This document shows positions 9,220 through 16,615 of a stretch of 64,000 bases of DNA, piece after piece. The stretch is from assembly GCA_028704385.1 (NCBI GenBank), contig JAQVLA010000013.1, positions 34,650 to 98,649 of the forward strand, in the 5' to 3' direction. Made by a program: the position numbers and the translations under genes. Every line of letters begins with the position of its first letter. The first letter of the stretch is position 1. Source of the DNA: Bacteroidales bacterium (GTDB taxonomy: Bacteria > Bacteroidota > Bacteroidia > Bacteroidales > F082). The notes below the pieces were generated by a model. That model did not search any database. It was given only the letters and a program-made list of their open reading frames with translations, and had not been told where the DNA came from.

Positions 9220-9978
9220 ATGAAAGCTGCATTGCGTACCATTATTATCGAAGATGAGGCTCCCGCACGTATGTTGCTGCAGAGGTTTTTGAGCGATCAT
9301 AAAAATATAGATATCATTGCAGAATTTGCTGATGGTTTCAGCGGCCTGAAAGGCATACAGGAAAACAAACCCGATTTGGTGATACTGGATATCCAAATGC
9401 CAAAACTTACAGGATTCGAATTATTGGAATTGCTGGATGAAGACCTGCCTGAAATCATTTTTACAACCGCTTACGATCAATACGCCATCAAAGCCTTCGA
9501 AATGAATGCAGTAGATTATCTTTTAAAACCCTTTCCAAAAATCAGGCTGCATCAGGCTGTAGATAAAGTTGTGGAACGTTTCAGGCATAAGATAAAAGAA
9601 GATGAAACAGTTAAGAAACTGGTAAACAGTCTGCACGAACAACAAGACACTTTGGAACGCATTGTTGTAAAAAACGGCAATCAGATACACGTAATTTCAA
9701 TCGAAGACATCATTCAGCTCGAAGCCCAGGACGACTATGTGATGATCCATACGCCCGAAGGCCGGTTCATGAAAAAAGACACCATGAGTTACATGGAGCA
9801 ACATCTTCCTGCTGAGCAGTTTATACGCATCCATCGATCCAATATTGTGCAGATAAAACACATTAAAAAGATGGAGCAATATGGCAAGGAAAGTTATGTG
9901 ATTATCCTCTCGAACGGCAATCAGGTGAACGTGAGTAAAAGCCGCATCAAAGACCTGAAACGGGAATTGAACTTTTAA
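9220..9978 (+). CDS. LytTR-family response regulator
   Basis: Two-domain regulator of 252 residues. The N-terminal receiver domain has acidic residues EDE at 11-13, phospho-acceptor Asp57 (VILDIQMP) and conserved Lys in LLKPF. The C-terminal LytTR DNA-binding domain (about 150-250) shows RIHRSNIVQ and VSKSRIKDLKREL. It is partner to the kinase encoded 16 nt upstream and is the last gene of the operon. Target genes are unknown. LytTR regulators usually bind pairs of short direct repeats, and none was identified here. Confidence 0.93.
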   Translation: MKAALRTIIIEDEAPARMLLQRFLSDHKNIDIIAEFADGFSGLKGIQENKPDLVILDIQMPKLTGFELLELLDEDLPEIIFTTAYDQYAIKAFEMNAVDYLLKPFPKIRLHQAVDKVVERFRHKIKEDETVKKLVNSLHEQQDTLERIVVKNGNQIHVISIEDIIQLEAQDDYVMIHTPEGRFMKKDTMSYMEQHLPAEQFIRIHRSNIVQIKHIKKMEQYGKESYVIILSNGNQVNVSKSRIKDLKRELNF

Positions 9979-9999
9979 TCAAAGGTTTCCGCTAATTTC

Positions 10000-11757
10000 C
10001 TAATCCTCTGCTTTTTTCAATTGCAGATAAAGCTCTTCCAACTGTGCATCAGCGATGGTGGAAGGTGAATCGATCATCATATCTCGGCCGGAATTGTTTT
10101 TGGGGAACGCAATCACATCGCGAATGCTGTCGAGGCCGGCAAACATAGCCGTTAACCTGTCGAAACCCAGCGCAATACCACCATGCGGAGGCGCACCATA
10201 TTCAAATGCATTCATCAGGAAACCAAACTGTTTTTGTGCTTCTTCGTCCGTAAAACCTAATATAGTGAACATCTTACGCTGCAATTCGCGATCGTGAATA
10301 CGAATTGAGCCGCCCCCTATTTCCACCCCATTGATTACCATATCATAAGCGTTAGCACGCACTTCACCCGGATTGGTATCCAACAAACTTATATCTTCAG
10401 GTTTGGGTGAAGTGAATGGATGATGCATCGCATAAAAACGTTGTGTGTCTTCGTCCCATTCCAGCAATGGAAAATCAGTGACCCACAAAGGTTTGAAAAC
10501 TTTTGAATCGCGTAATCCCAGTTGATTTCCCATCTCAAGTCGCAGCTCATTTAGCTGTTTACGGGTAGCATTAGCATCTCCTGATAAAATCAGCAACAGA
10601 TCACCGGGCTTTGCCTCAAAACGCTCGGCCCAGCTTTGCAAAATTTCGGTCGAATAAAATTTATCTACTGAAGATTTTATACTTCCATCTGCATTCAATT
10701 TTACATAAACCAGTCCTTTGGCACCCACCTGCGGACGTTTCACAAAATCGGTAAGGGCATCCAGTTGTTTACGTGTATATTCGGAACAGCCTTCTGCTTT
10801 GATGCCCACTATCAATTCAGCATCATCAAACACTTTAAAGCCATGGCCCTGAGCAAGATCGTTCAACTCTTCAAATGCCATTCCAAAACGCAGATCAGGT
10901 TTGTCAGAGCCATAAAGTTTCATGGCAGTGGCATAATCCATGCGCTCAAAATCACCAATTTCCAATCCTTTCACTTCACGGAAAAGATGTCGAGCCATCC
11001 CCTCAAAAGTGTTGAGCACTTCCTCTTGAGTTACAAAAGCCATTTCGCAGTCGATCTGAGTAAACTCAGGCTGCCGGTCGGCGCGAAGGTCTTCGTCCCT
11101 GAAACAGCGCACAATTTGAAAATAACGATCATAACCCGCAACCATCAAAATCTGCTTAAAGGTTTGAGGAGACTGCGGAAGTGCATAAAACTCGTTGGGA
11201 TTCATACGCGAAGGCACCACAAAATCACGGGCACCTTCGGGGGTGGATTTGATCAGGTAAGGCGTTTCTATTTCCAGAAAACCCTGACGATCGAGGTAAG
11301 CACGCGTCTCGATTGCCAGCTTATGACGAAGGATCAGATTGTTTTTCAAAGGATTACGACGCAAATCAAGGTAGCGGTATTTCATGCGCAATTCGTCACC
11401 GCCATCTGATTTTTCTTCAATGGTAAATGGAGGCGTTTTGCTGGCATTGAGCAGTTCAATTTTTGAAGGACGCACTTCTACTTCGCCAGTAGGCAAATTA
11501 GGGTTTTTCGATTCTCGTTCAACAACAGTTCCTTCAATGCGGATCACAAATTCGCGTCCAAGTTCGCGTGCTGCTTTTAACAGTTCGGGAGCACTCATAC
11601 CCTCTTCCAAAAAAATCTGCGTAATGCCATAGCGATCGCGCAGGTCAATCCACAACAGGCTGCCTTTATCGCGTACACGCTGCACCCAGCCGCTTAAGGT
11701 TACTGTTTTGTTAATATCGGAAAGGCGCAATTCGCCACAAGTATGAGTTCTGAACAT
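10000..11757 (-). CDS. aspS: Aspartyl-tRNA synthetase
   Basis: Class II aminoacyl-tRNA synthetase that charges tRNA-Asp. It is the long bacterial type (585 residues): an N-terminal OB-fold anticodon-binding domain (to about 110), a catalytic domain with [14 protein letters not shown] and QSPQTFKQ, the bacterial GAD insertion in the middle, and a motif 3 region (GIALGFDRL). The ATG at 11757 is preferred over an in-frame TTG at 11764-11766 because AAAGGA lies about 9 nt before it. It is convergent with the LytTR gene. Whether it also charges tRNA-Asn cannot be decided here. Confidence 0.97.
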   Translation of the reverse strand: MFRTHTCGELRLSDINKTVTLSGWVQRVRDKGSLLWIDLRDRYGITQIFLEEGMSAPELLKAARELGREFVIRIEGTVVERESKNPNLPTGEVEVRPSKIELLNASKTPPFTIEEKSDGGDELRMKYRYLDLRRNPLKNNLILRHKLAIETRAYLDRQGFLEIETPYLIKSTPEGARDFVVPSRMNPNEFYALPQSPQTFKQILMVAGYDRYFQIVRCFRDEDLRADRQPEFTQIDCEMAFVTQEEVLNTFEGMARHLFREVKGLEIGDFERMDYATAMKLYGSDKPDLRFGMAFEELNDLAQGHGFKVFDDAELIVGIKAEGCSEYTRKQLDALTDFVKRPQVGAKGLVYVKLNADGSIKSSVDKFYSTEILQSWAERFEAKPGDLLLILSGDANATRKQLNELRLEMGNQLGLRDSKVFKPLWVTDFPLLEWDEDTQRFYAMHHPFTSPKPEDISLLDTNPGEVRANAYDMVINGVEIGGGSIRIHDRELQRKMFTILGFTDEEAQKQFGFLMNAFEYGAPPHGGIALGFDRLTAMFAGLDSIRDVIAFPKNNSGRDMMIDSPSTIADAQLEELYLQLKKAED

Positions 11758-11858
11758 AGTGATCAATCCTTTAAGGTTTTGCGGCGCGAAATTACGAAAA
11801 AGAATGCAGGGAGTTCGTGTCGCTTAAAGATTAAGAGCTAGTGAAGTTTAGAATCCGT

Positions 11859-12167
11859 TCATTCGTTTGGTTTCCTATAGAAAATCTCCCCAACTCTTTG
11901 AATATGATCAATTAAGCTTTCCGATTCTAATTGATTAAAAACAGATAAATCAATGAGGTAGGGTGTATTAAGTTCATCCAGCATCAGCCAAACTCGCTTC
12001 CTGATTGCTTCGTTCAAATCATCACCCACCAAACACAAATCAATATCGCTACCCTCTCTATAATTTCCCTTAGCCCTTGATCCGTAAATAATTACTTTTT
12101 CTATCTCAGGAAATGAAGCAAAAATTTTGTTAAAATTTGAACGTAAATCTTCATCCAATCCAAACAT
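11859..12167 (-). CDS. mntA: MntA-type nucleotidyltransferase antitoxin (MNT domain)
   Basis: Minimal nucleotidyltransferase of 102 residues. The family signature GS-x10-DxD is intact: Gly29-Ser30 followed by Asp41 and Asp43 (GSRAKGNYREGSDIDL), with a further Asp in YLIDLSVF. In the HepT/MntA type VII toxin-antitoxin system this enzyme adds AMP units to a Tyr of the HEPN toxin and silences it. Its start overlaps the stop of the upstream hepT gene (TGATG), so the two are translationally coupled. It is the second gene of the pair. Confidence 0.88.
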   Translation of the reverse strand: MFGLDEDLRSNFNKIFASFPEIEKVIIYGSRAKGNYREGSDIDLCLVGDDLNEAIRKRVWLMLDELNTPYLIDLSVFNQLESESLIDHIQRVGEIFYRKPNE

Positions 12168-12568
12168 CAGATTTTGGTTTTCATGTGATTATAAAACGCT
12201 TTCAACAACGGAAAATATTCTTCGACGATGTTTTTATATTCCTGCTCCAAAATAATTTCCATATAAGTATGCACTGTTTTATTCCGGCTTTCAATCATCT
12301 TCATCCAACTATTTCCATGTGATATCAGACCTTTATTAAACGCTTCCCTTGTAGCTGATCTTGAACCTGTTATACCACTAATACCTTCATATTCCAAAAA
12401 ATCTTTCATCACTTTCCAGGCTAATTCATGGGTGAATTCAAAACGTTGAATTGTTCCTTCTTTTTCCAGATCAGATAGTTTACCCGATAATTCGACAGCT
12501 CTTTTAAACTGTTCAAATGCTTGTTCAAAATTCTGAAAGCGTTGCTTCCAGCGAATATCTGCTTCCAT
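12167..12568 (-). CDS. hepT: HepT-type HEPN toxin (HI0074 family)
   Basis: All-helical HEPN protein of 133 residues, of the HI0074/nucleotidyltransferase-substrate-binding family. The toxin motif RX4HXY is intact at Arg95, His100 and Tyr102 (ESRNKTVHTY). In characterised HepT proteins this motif is the RNase active site, and the Tyr is the residue modified by MntA. The first ATG (12568) is chosen over an in-frame TTG at 12580. The gene is co-transcribed with mntA and diverges from the Gfo/Idh/MocA gene across an inverted repeat (12591-12629) that contains a -7-like box on each strand. Confidence 0.86.
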   Translation of the reverse strand: MEADIRWKQRFQNFEQAFEQFKRAVELSGKLSDLEKEGTIQRFEFTHELAWKVMKDFLEYEGISGITGSRSATREAFNKGLISHGNSWMKMIESRNKTVHTYMEIILEQEYKNIVEEYFPLLKAFYNHMKTKI

Positions 12569-12590
12569 ATCTTCAATCAATTTAGTTTAT

Positions 12591-12629
12591 CAAAAGTAAG
12601 GTATTTACGGTAAACCTTCCTTACTTTTG
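12591..12629. promoter_or_regulatory. Symmetrical divergent promoter dyad between hepT and the oxidoreductase gene
   Basis: A perfect 11-bp inverted repeat is seen: CAAAAGTAAGG at 12591-12601 and CCTTACTTTTG at 12619-12629, separated by 17 bp. Each arm contains TACTTTTG, a full match to the TAnnTTTG box, reading outward (minus strand 12598-12591, plus strand 12622-12629). Predicted starts of transcription are near 12585 (toward hepT) and near 12635 (toward the oxidoreductase). The -33 region of each promoter overlaps the other promoter's -7 box. Confidence 0.6.
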
Positions 12630-12635
12630 TATTGT

Positions 12636-13625
12636 ATGCTTATTAATTGGGGAATATTGGGATTAGGCAAAGTAGCCGAAAAATTCGTTGCCGATTTGCT
12701 CCTCTCAAAGGATGCAAAACTTGCGGCTGTGGCTTCGCGCGATAAAACCAATGCCGAAGCTTTTGGAAAAAAATTTCATGCGTTATACTATTACGATTCT
12801 TATGATGCTTTGGTGCAAAACCCTGAAATTGATGTAGTTTATATCGCCACACCACATAGCTTTCATTTTGAGCACACTATGCTCTGCCTCAAAAATGGCA
12901 AATCCGTTCTCTGTGAAAAACCCATGGGAATGAATTTTGGAGAGGTGAATGCCATGATTACAGAAGCAACTAAACGAAAGCTTTTCCTGATGGAAGCCAT
13001 GTGGACGCGTTTTATTCCTGCAACCGAAAAACTGATCCTTTTACTTCAGGAAAAAATAATCGGTGAAATATCCTTTATCCGTGCCGACTTTGGTTTCAGA
13101 TCAACAGCAGCGCCCGAAAGCAGGGTTTTCAACAAAGCCCTTGGTGGTGGTGCACTGCTGGATATTGGTATTTATCCCCTCTACCTCAGCCTGATCACCC
13201 TGGGAGTTCCATCCGAAATCAAAGCTGTGGCCAGAAAAACAAATCAAGGTGTTGACAGTTTTAGTGCACAGCTTTTAAGCTATGCCGATCGCACAAAAGC
13301 AATGCTCGAATCCACTACAGAGGCTAATACTCCTGTTGAAGCCACAATCTATGGAAGTAAAGGAACAATAAGGCTTTTCAGCAGATTTCATCATTGCGAA
13401 CGAATTGCGATACAATTGCATGAAAAATCAGAAGAAATCATTCACATCCCTTATGTTGGCAATGGTTATTTTCATGAAATAGAAGAAGTAAATCATTGTT
13501 TGCTTGCCAATGCAATAGAAAGCACTAAAATGCCTCATCAAATGAGTTTAAACCTGATCAAATTGATGGATGAAATCAGAAAACAAACAGATTTACATTA
13601 TCCTGCTGATGATAGAGTTTTATAG
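12636..13625 (+). CDS. Gfo/Idh/MocA family NAD(P)-dependent oxidoreductase
   Basis: Predicted sugar or cyclitol dehydrogenase, cytoplasmic, 329 residues. The N-terminal Rossmann fold begins at GILGLGKVAEKF. The family motif CEKPMGMN, with the catalytic-type Lys, follows the dinucleotide-binding domain, and the C-terminal beta-sheet domain carries GGGALLDIGIYPL. It resembles the dihydrodiol/xylose dehydrogenase branch. The ATG at 12636 is preferred over a TTG three codons earlier. The start lies only 6 nt after the -7 box, so the message may be nearly leaderless. The substrate is not identifiable. Confidence 0.88.
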   Translation: MLINWGILGLGKVAEKFVADLLLSKDAKLAAVASRDKTNAEAFGKKFHALYYYDSYDALVQNPEIDVVYIATPHSFHFEHTMLCLKNGKSVLCEKPMGMNFGEVNAMITEATKRKLFLMEAMWTRFIPATEKLILLLQEKIIGEISFIRADFGFRSTAAPESRVFNKALGGGALLDIGIYPLYLSLITLGVPSEIKAVARKTNQGVDSFSAQLLSYADRTKAMLESTTEANTPVEATIYGSKGTIRLFSRFHHCERIAIQLHEKSEEIIHIPYVGNGYFHEIEEVNHCLLANAIESTKMPHQMSLNLIKLMDEIRKQTDLHYPADDRVL

Positions 13626-13652
13626 TCAGGAAAGGCCGCTAATTCATTGTTT

Positions 13653-14168
13653 TCAAGCGACTTTTGGCAGCTCCACCTCAATATCTTTCAAAAAATCGAG
13701 TTGATCGTAAAGCATTGGCGCCACACTTTCGATGGTTTCATAAAACATCGAACTTTTGCGGGTTTTTTCATCAATCAGATTACTGCCAAAACCAATGTAA
13801 TTGAGCAGCATAATTAACAGACTTAAAATCAACATCCCCTTCAGCACGCCAAAAACTCCACCAGCCAGTTTATTCAAAAACCCAAGCAACAAAATATCAA
13901 TCACTTTTTCGAGTAATCTGCCCACTGTTACTACACCTATCACCACCAAAATAAAGGTGAGTACAAAGGCAATAAGCGACAGATACTTTTTACCCACACT
14001 GAAGTATTTCACCAGAAATTCTGCTGTTACATCAGAGAAATACATGGCAGCATAAATGCCCAGCACCAGCGCAGCAAGCGAGGCTAACTCGATCACAAGA
14101 CCTTTGGTAAATCCCTTGTAAGCAAACCAGGCCAGCATAAGCGCGATAATTAAATCAATGTAATTCAT
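13653..14168 (-). CDS. CvpA family membrane protein
   Basis: A 171-residue inner-membrane protein with four hydrophobic segments (IDLIIALMLAWFAYKGF, LASLAALVLGIYAAMYF, LSLIAFVLTFILVVIGV, VLKGMLILSLLIMLLNYI) and a short polar tail. This matches the colicin V production protein (CvpA) family, whose exact role is unclear but linked to envelope homeostasis. It starts 4 nt after the stop of the ABC ATPase gene, so it is the third gene of an mlaE-mlaF-cvpA operon. The start at 14168 is used because the upstream extension to 14213 overlaps the ATPase gene. Confidence 0.87.
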   Translation of the reverse strand: MNYIDLIIALMLAWFAYKGFTKGLVIELASLAALVLGIYAAMYFSDVTAEFLVKYFSVGKKYLSLIAFVLTFILVVIGVVTVGRLLEKVIDILLLGFLNKLAGGVFGVLKGMLILSLLIMLLNYIGFGSNLIDEKTRKSSMFYETIESVAPMLYDQLDFLKDIEVELPKVA

Positions 14169-14172
14169 AAGG

Positions 14173-14919
14173 TTATTTTTTAATGCGTCGTGTGAGTTCT
14201 GTCGAAAAAACAAATTCCTGCAACTCAGGATTTTCTTCTTCCAGGATGGTATGCATATCTCCCTGCCACCATAGTTGGCCTTTATAGAGAAAATTTATCC
14301 GTTGGCCTATTTGCAGCACCGAATTCATATCATGCGTATTGATAACGGTTGTCATATTATATTCTTCTGTAATCTCGCTAATCAGCGCATCAATCACTTC
14401 GGCTGTTTTTGGATCAAGTCCTGAATTGGGCTCATCGCAAAAGAGATACTGCGGATTATTTGATATGGCCCTGGCAATAGCCACACGCTTCATCATGCCG
14501 CCACTTATTTCGGAAGGATAGAGCTTGTTCACGTTTTCAAGATTTACCCGTTTAAGCACAAAATTTACACGGTCCAGCTTTTCTTCCAGGCTCATGGTGG
14601 TGAACATATTCAGCGGAAACATCACATTTTGCTCCACATTAAAGGAGTCGAACAAAGCACCTCCCTGAAATAACACGCCCATATCCTTGCGGATATCTTT
14701 CTTTTGTTTCTCAGCCAAGCGCGAGAAAGGCCTTTGGTCGAAAATAATTTCTCCTTCATCAGGATCAATAAGGCCGATGCAGCTTTTCATTAAGACGGTT
14801 TTTCCTGAACCACTTTGCCCGATAATAAGATTCGTTTGACCTTTTTCGAAAATTGTACTTACATTCTTTAGCACCTGATTATCGCCAAATGTCTTTGAAA
14901 TATTCTTGACTTCTATCAT
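14173..14919 (-). CDS. MlaF-like ABC transporter ATP-binding protein
   Basis: ATPase of a lipid-transport (Mkl/Mla-type) ABC transporter, 248 residues. Walker A is GQSGSGKT, the signature is SGGMMKRVAIARA, Walker B is YLFCDEP followed by the D-loop NSGLDP, and the switch His is in NTHDM. It couples ATP hydrolysis to the MlaE-like permease encoded just upstream (ATGA overlap at 14916-14919) and is expected to move phospholipids between membranes. No MlaD (MCE) gene lies in this operon. Confidence 0.92.
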   Translation of the reverse strand: MIEVKNISKTFGDNQVLKNVSTIFEKGQTNLIIGQSGSGKTVLMKSCIGLIDPDEGEIIFDQRPFSRLAEKQKKDIRKDMGVLFQGGALFDSFNVEQNVMFPLNMFTTMSLEEKLDRVNFVLKRVNLENVNKLYPSEISGGMMKRVAIARAISNNPQYLFCDEPNSGLDPKTAEVIDALISEITEEYNMTTVINTHDMNSVLQIGQRINFLYKGQLWWQGDMHTILEEENPELQEFVFSTELTRRIKK

Positions 14920-15650
14920 ATCAGCAATAATTGAGTGAGGATCAAATCAAAAAATATAATCAAAATACTGCTGTAAACCACAGCTTTTGTGCTGGCTGCT
15001 CCAACCTCAACCGAACCACCTTTGATACTATAACCCAGATAACCAGAAACGGAAGAAATAATGAAAGCAAAAACCACTGTTTTGATGATGGCATAGGTCA
15101 CGGTAAAAGGTTCGAACCAGCCTCGCAAACCCATAATAAAATCAGTTGAAGTGACAACTCCTGTTACGATACAGGCCATCCATCCGCCCCAAATGCCTAT
15201 AACCATACTAAAAATAATAAGTACGGGATTGAACAACATACTGGCTGTTATTTTTGGAAGAATCAGATAGTTAGCCGGATTAACCCCCATCACACGCAAA
15301 GCATCAATTTGTTCGGTAACGCGCATCGTCCCAATCTCGGATGCGATTCGTGAACCCACTTTTCCAGCTAAAATTAAACTGATAATCGTAGGTGAAAACT
15401 CCAAAATCATCATTTGTCGCGTGGTGAAACCAACCATCGTCAAAGGAATGAGAGGAGAATCGATATTATAAGCTGTTTGAATAGCAACAATTGCACCTGT
15501 AAATATGGAAATAATTACAACAATACCAATCGAATCGGTCCCCAAGCCAACAAATTCAGTCAACAGCCGGCTCCTGAATACCGGTCCTTTATCAGGCCGT
15601 TTAAAAATTTCGACCAATAAAATAAGGTATTCACCCAGCATTTTCAGCAT
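14916..15650 (-). CDS. MlaE-like ABC transporter permease
   Basis: Membrane permease of the MlaE/YrbE family, about 244 residues. It contains the conserved core EFSPTIISLILAGKVGSRIA and GTMRVTEQIDALRVMGVNP, which define the lipid-transport permeases. About five to six membrane helices are present. The start at 15650 (or 15641) is used because the frame extended further upstream would run into the divergent purN gene. It forms an operon with the ATPase and CvpA-like genes. Expected role: retrograde or anterograde glycerophospholipid movement maintaining outer-membrane asymmetry. Confidence 0.9.
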   Translation of the reverse strand: MLKMLGEYLILLVEIFKRPDKGPVFRSRLLTEFVGLGTDSIGIVVIISIFTGAIVAIQTAYNIDSPLIPLTMVGFTTRQMMILEFSPTIISLILAGKVGSRIASEIGTMRVTEQIDALRVMGVNPANYLILPKITASMLFNPVLIIFSMVIGIWGGWMACIVTGVVTSTDFIMGLRGWFEPFTVTYAIIKTVVFAFIISSVSGYLGYSIKGGSVEVGAASTKAVVYSSILIIFFDLILTQLLLI

Positions 15651-15712
15651 AGCGAAAGATTTTATTGTTTTGAAAAGTAAAAGTACAATTTTTATGTAAG
15701 TAAGCGTTTGAT

Positions 15713-15736
15713 GTTTTTTCACCCCGGTGAAACAAC
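15713..15736. promoter_or_regulatory. 24-bp imperfect palindrome between mlaE-like gene and purN
   Basis: Arms TTTCACC (15717-15723) and GGTGAAA (15726-15732) are separated by CC. The symmetry extends to GTT/AAC at the outer ends, with one mismatched pair. It lies in the 125-bp divergent intergenic region, where it could act on either gene. The half-sites match the palindrome at 7219-7230. Confidence 0.4.
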
Positions 15737-15763
15737 AAATAATAATAAACGTAAGAATTAGCC

Positions 15764-15771
15764 TATTTTTG
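15764..15771 (+). promoter_or_regulatory. Predicted -7 box of purN
   Basis: TATTTTTG fits TAnnTTTG exactly. The purN start codon begins only 5 nt after the box, so transcription would start at or within a few bases of the ATG. Confidence 0.5.
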
Positions 15772-15775
15772 CTCC

Positions 15776-16342
15776 ATGACACGATTGGCAATTTTTGTCT
15801 CAGGAAGTGGTACCAATATGGAGCGTATCTCCACATATTTTAAAGATCATTCAAAGATCAAAGTGAGTATCGTTGTGTGCAATAATCCGGAAGCAGGAGC
15901 CATTGCCAGAGCTAATTTACTTGATATCCCGGTGTTGATGATCGATAAACACAGCTTCAAAAATCCTGAAATACTGCTTGAGGAGTTGTACAAAAATCAC
16001 ATAAACTGGATTATCCTTGCAGGTTTTTTATGGTTGATCCCAAAAGTTTTTATTCAGGCTTTTCCAAATAAAATTATTAATATCCATCCCGCGCTTTTGC
16101 CAGCTTATGGAGGAAAAGGGATGTACGGAGAGAAGGTTCATCAGGCTGTAATCAAAAATGGTGAAAAACAGTCTGGTATCACCATTCATTTTGTAAATGA
16201 ACAGTATGATGCCGGCGCGATTATTTTTCAGCAACAACTTGAAATACAATCCGATGAAACACCTTCAAGTCTGGCACAACGCATCCATCAACTTGAATAC
16301 AAATATTATCCGGAAGTAATTGAAAAAGTTGTTTTGTCGTAA
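15776..16342 (+). CDS. purN: Phosphoribosylglycinamide formyltransferase
   Basis: Folate-dependent GAR transformylase, third step of de novo purine synthesis. The 188-residue length is close to the family norm. Visible motifs are FVSGSGTNMERI at the N-terminus (phosphate binding), the catalytic Asn/His in NIHPALLPAYGG, and the catalytic Asp in YDAGAII. The ATG is the only sensible start because the family begins at this residue. It is divergent from the mlaE-like gene and convergent with the PspC gene. purH lies elsewhere in this window, so the purine pathway is not clustered here. Confidence 0.95.
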   Translation: MTRLAIFVSGSGTNMERISTYFKDHSKIKVSIVVCNNPEAGAIARANLLDIPVLMIDKHSFKNPEILLEELYKNHINWIILAGFLWLIPKVFIQAFPNKIINIHPALLPAYGGKGMYGEKVHQAVIKNGEKQSGITIHFVNEQYDAGAIIFQQQLEIQSDETPSSLAQRIHQLEYKYYPEVIEKVVLS

Positions 16343-16354
16343 AAAACAGCCCTG

Positions 16355-16546
16355 TCAGGATTCGGATGGTATAACAATCCAGCAGATGATATAGGCCAAA
16401 ATCCCGGCTCCACCCAACAAGGTAAAAAGTACCCAAATCAGACGAACAATCGTGGGATCGATGTTGAAATAAGTGGACATTCCATAACAAACGCCACCCA
16501 ACACTTTGTTGGTAGCCGAGCGATACAAACGTTTTACATTATTCAT
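16355..16546 (-). CDS. PspC domain membrane protein
   Basis: Small membrane protein of 63 residues with the PspC signature: LYRSATNKVLGGVCYGMS, then YFNIDPTIVRLIWV, and a hydrophobic helix ending in ICWIVIPSE. PspC proteins belong to phage-shock/envelope-stress networks. The ATG at 16546 is used; longer frames upstream overlap dnaG and are not family-like. It is divergent from dnaG (70 bp apart) and convergent with purN. Confidence 0.88.
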   Translation of the reverse strand: MNNVKRLYRSATNKVLGGVCYGMSTYFNIDPTIVRLIWVLFTLLGGAGILAYIICWIVIPSES

Positions 16547-16615
16547 GGTATCATACAATTTGGAGCAAGCTAAATTACGACATCTTTTTGTAATTTCGCA
16601 ACAAACATTTTCAAC

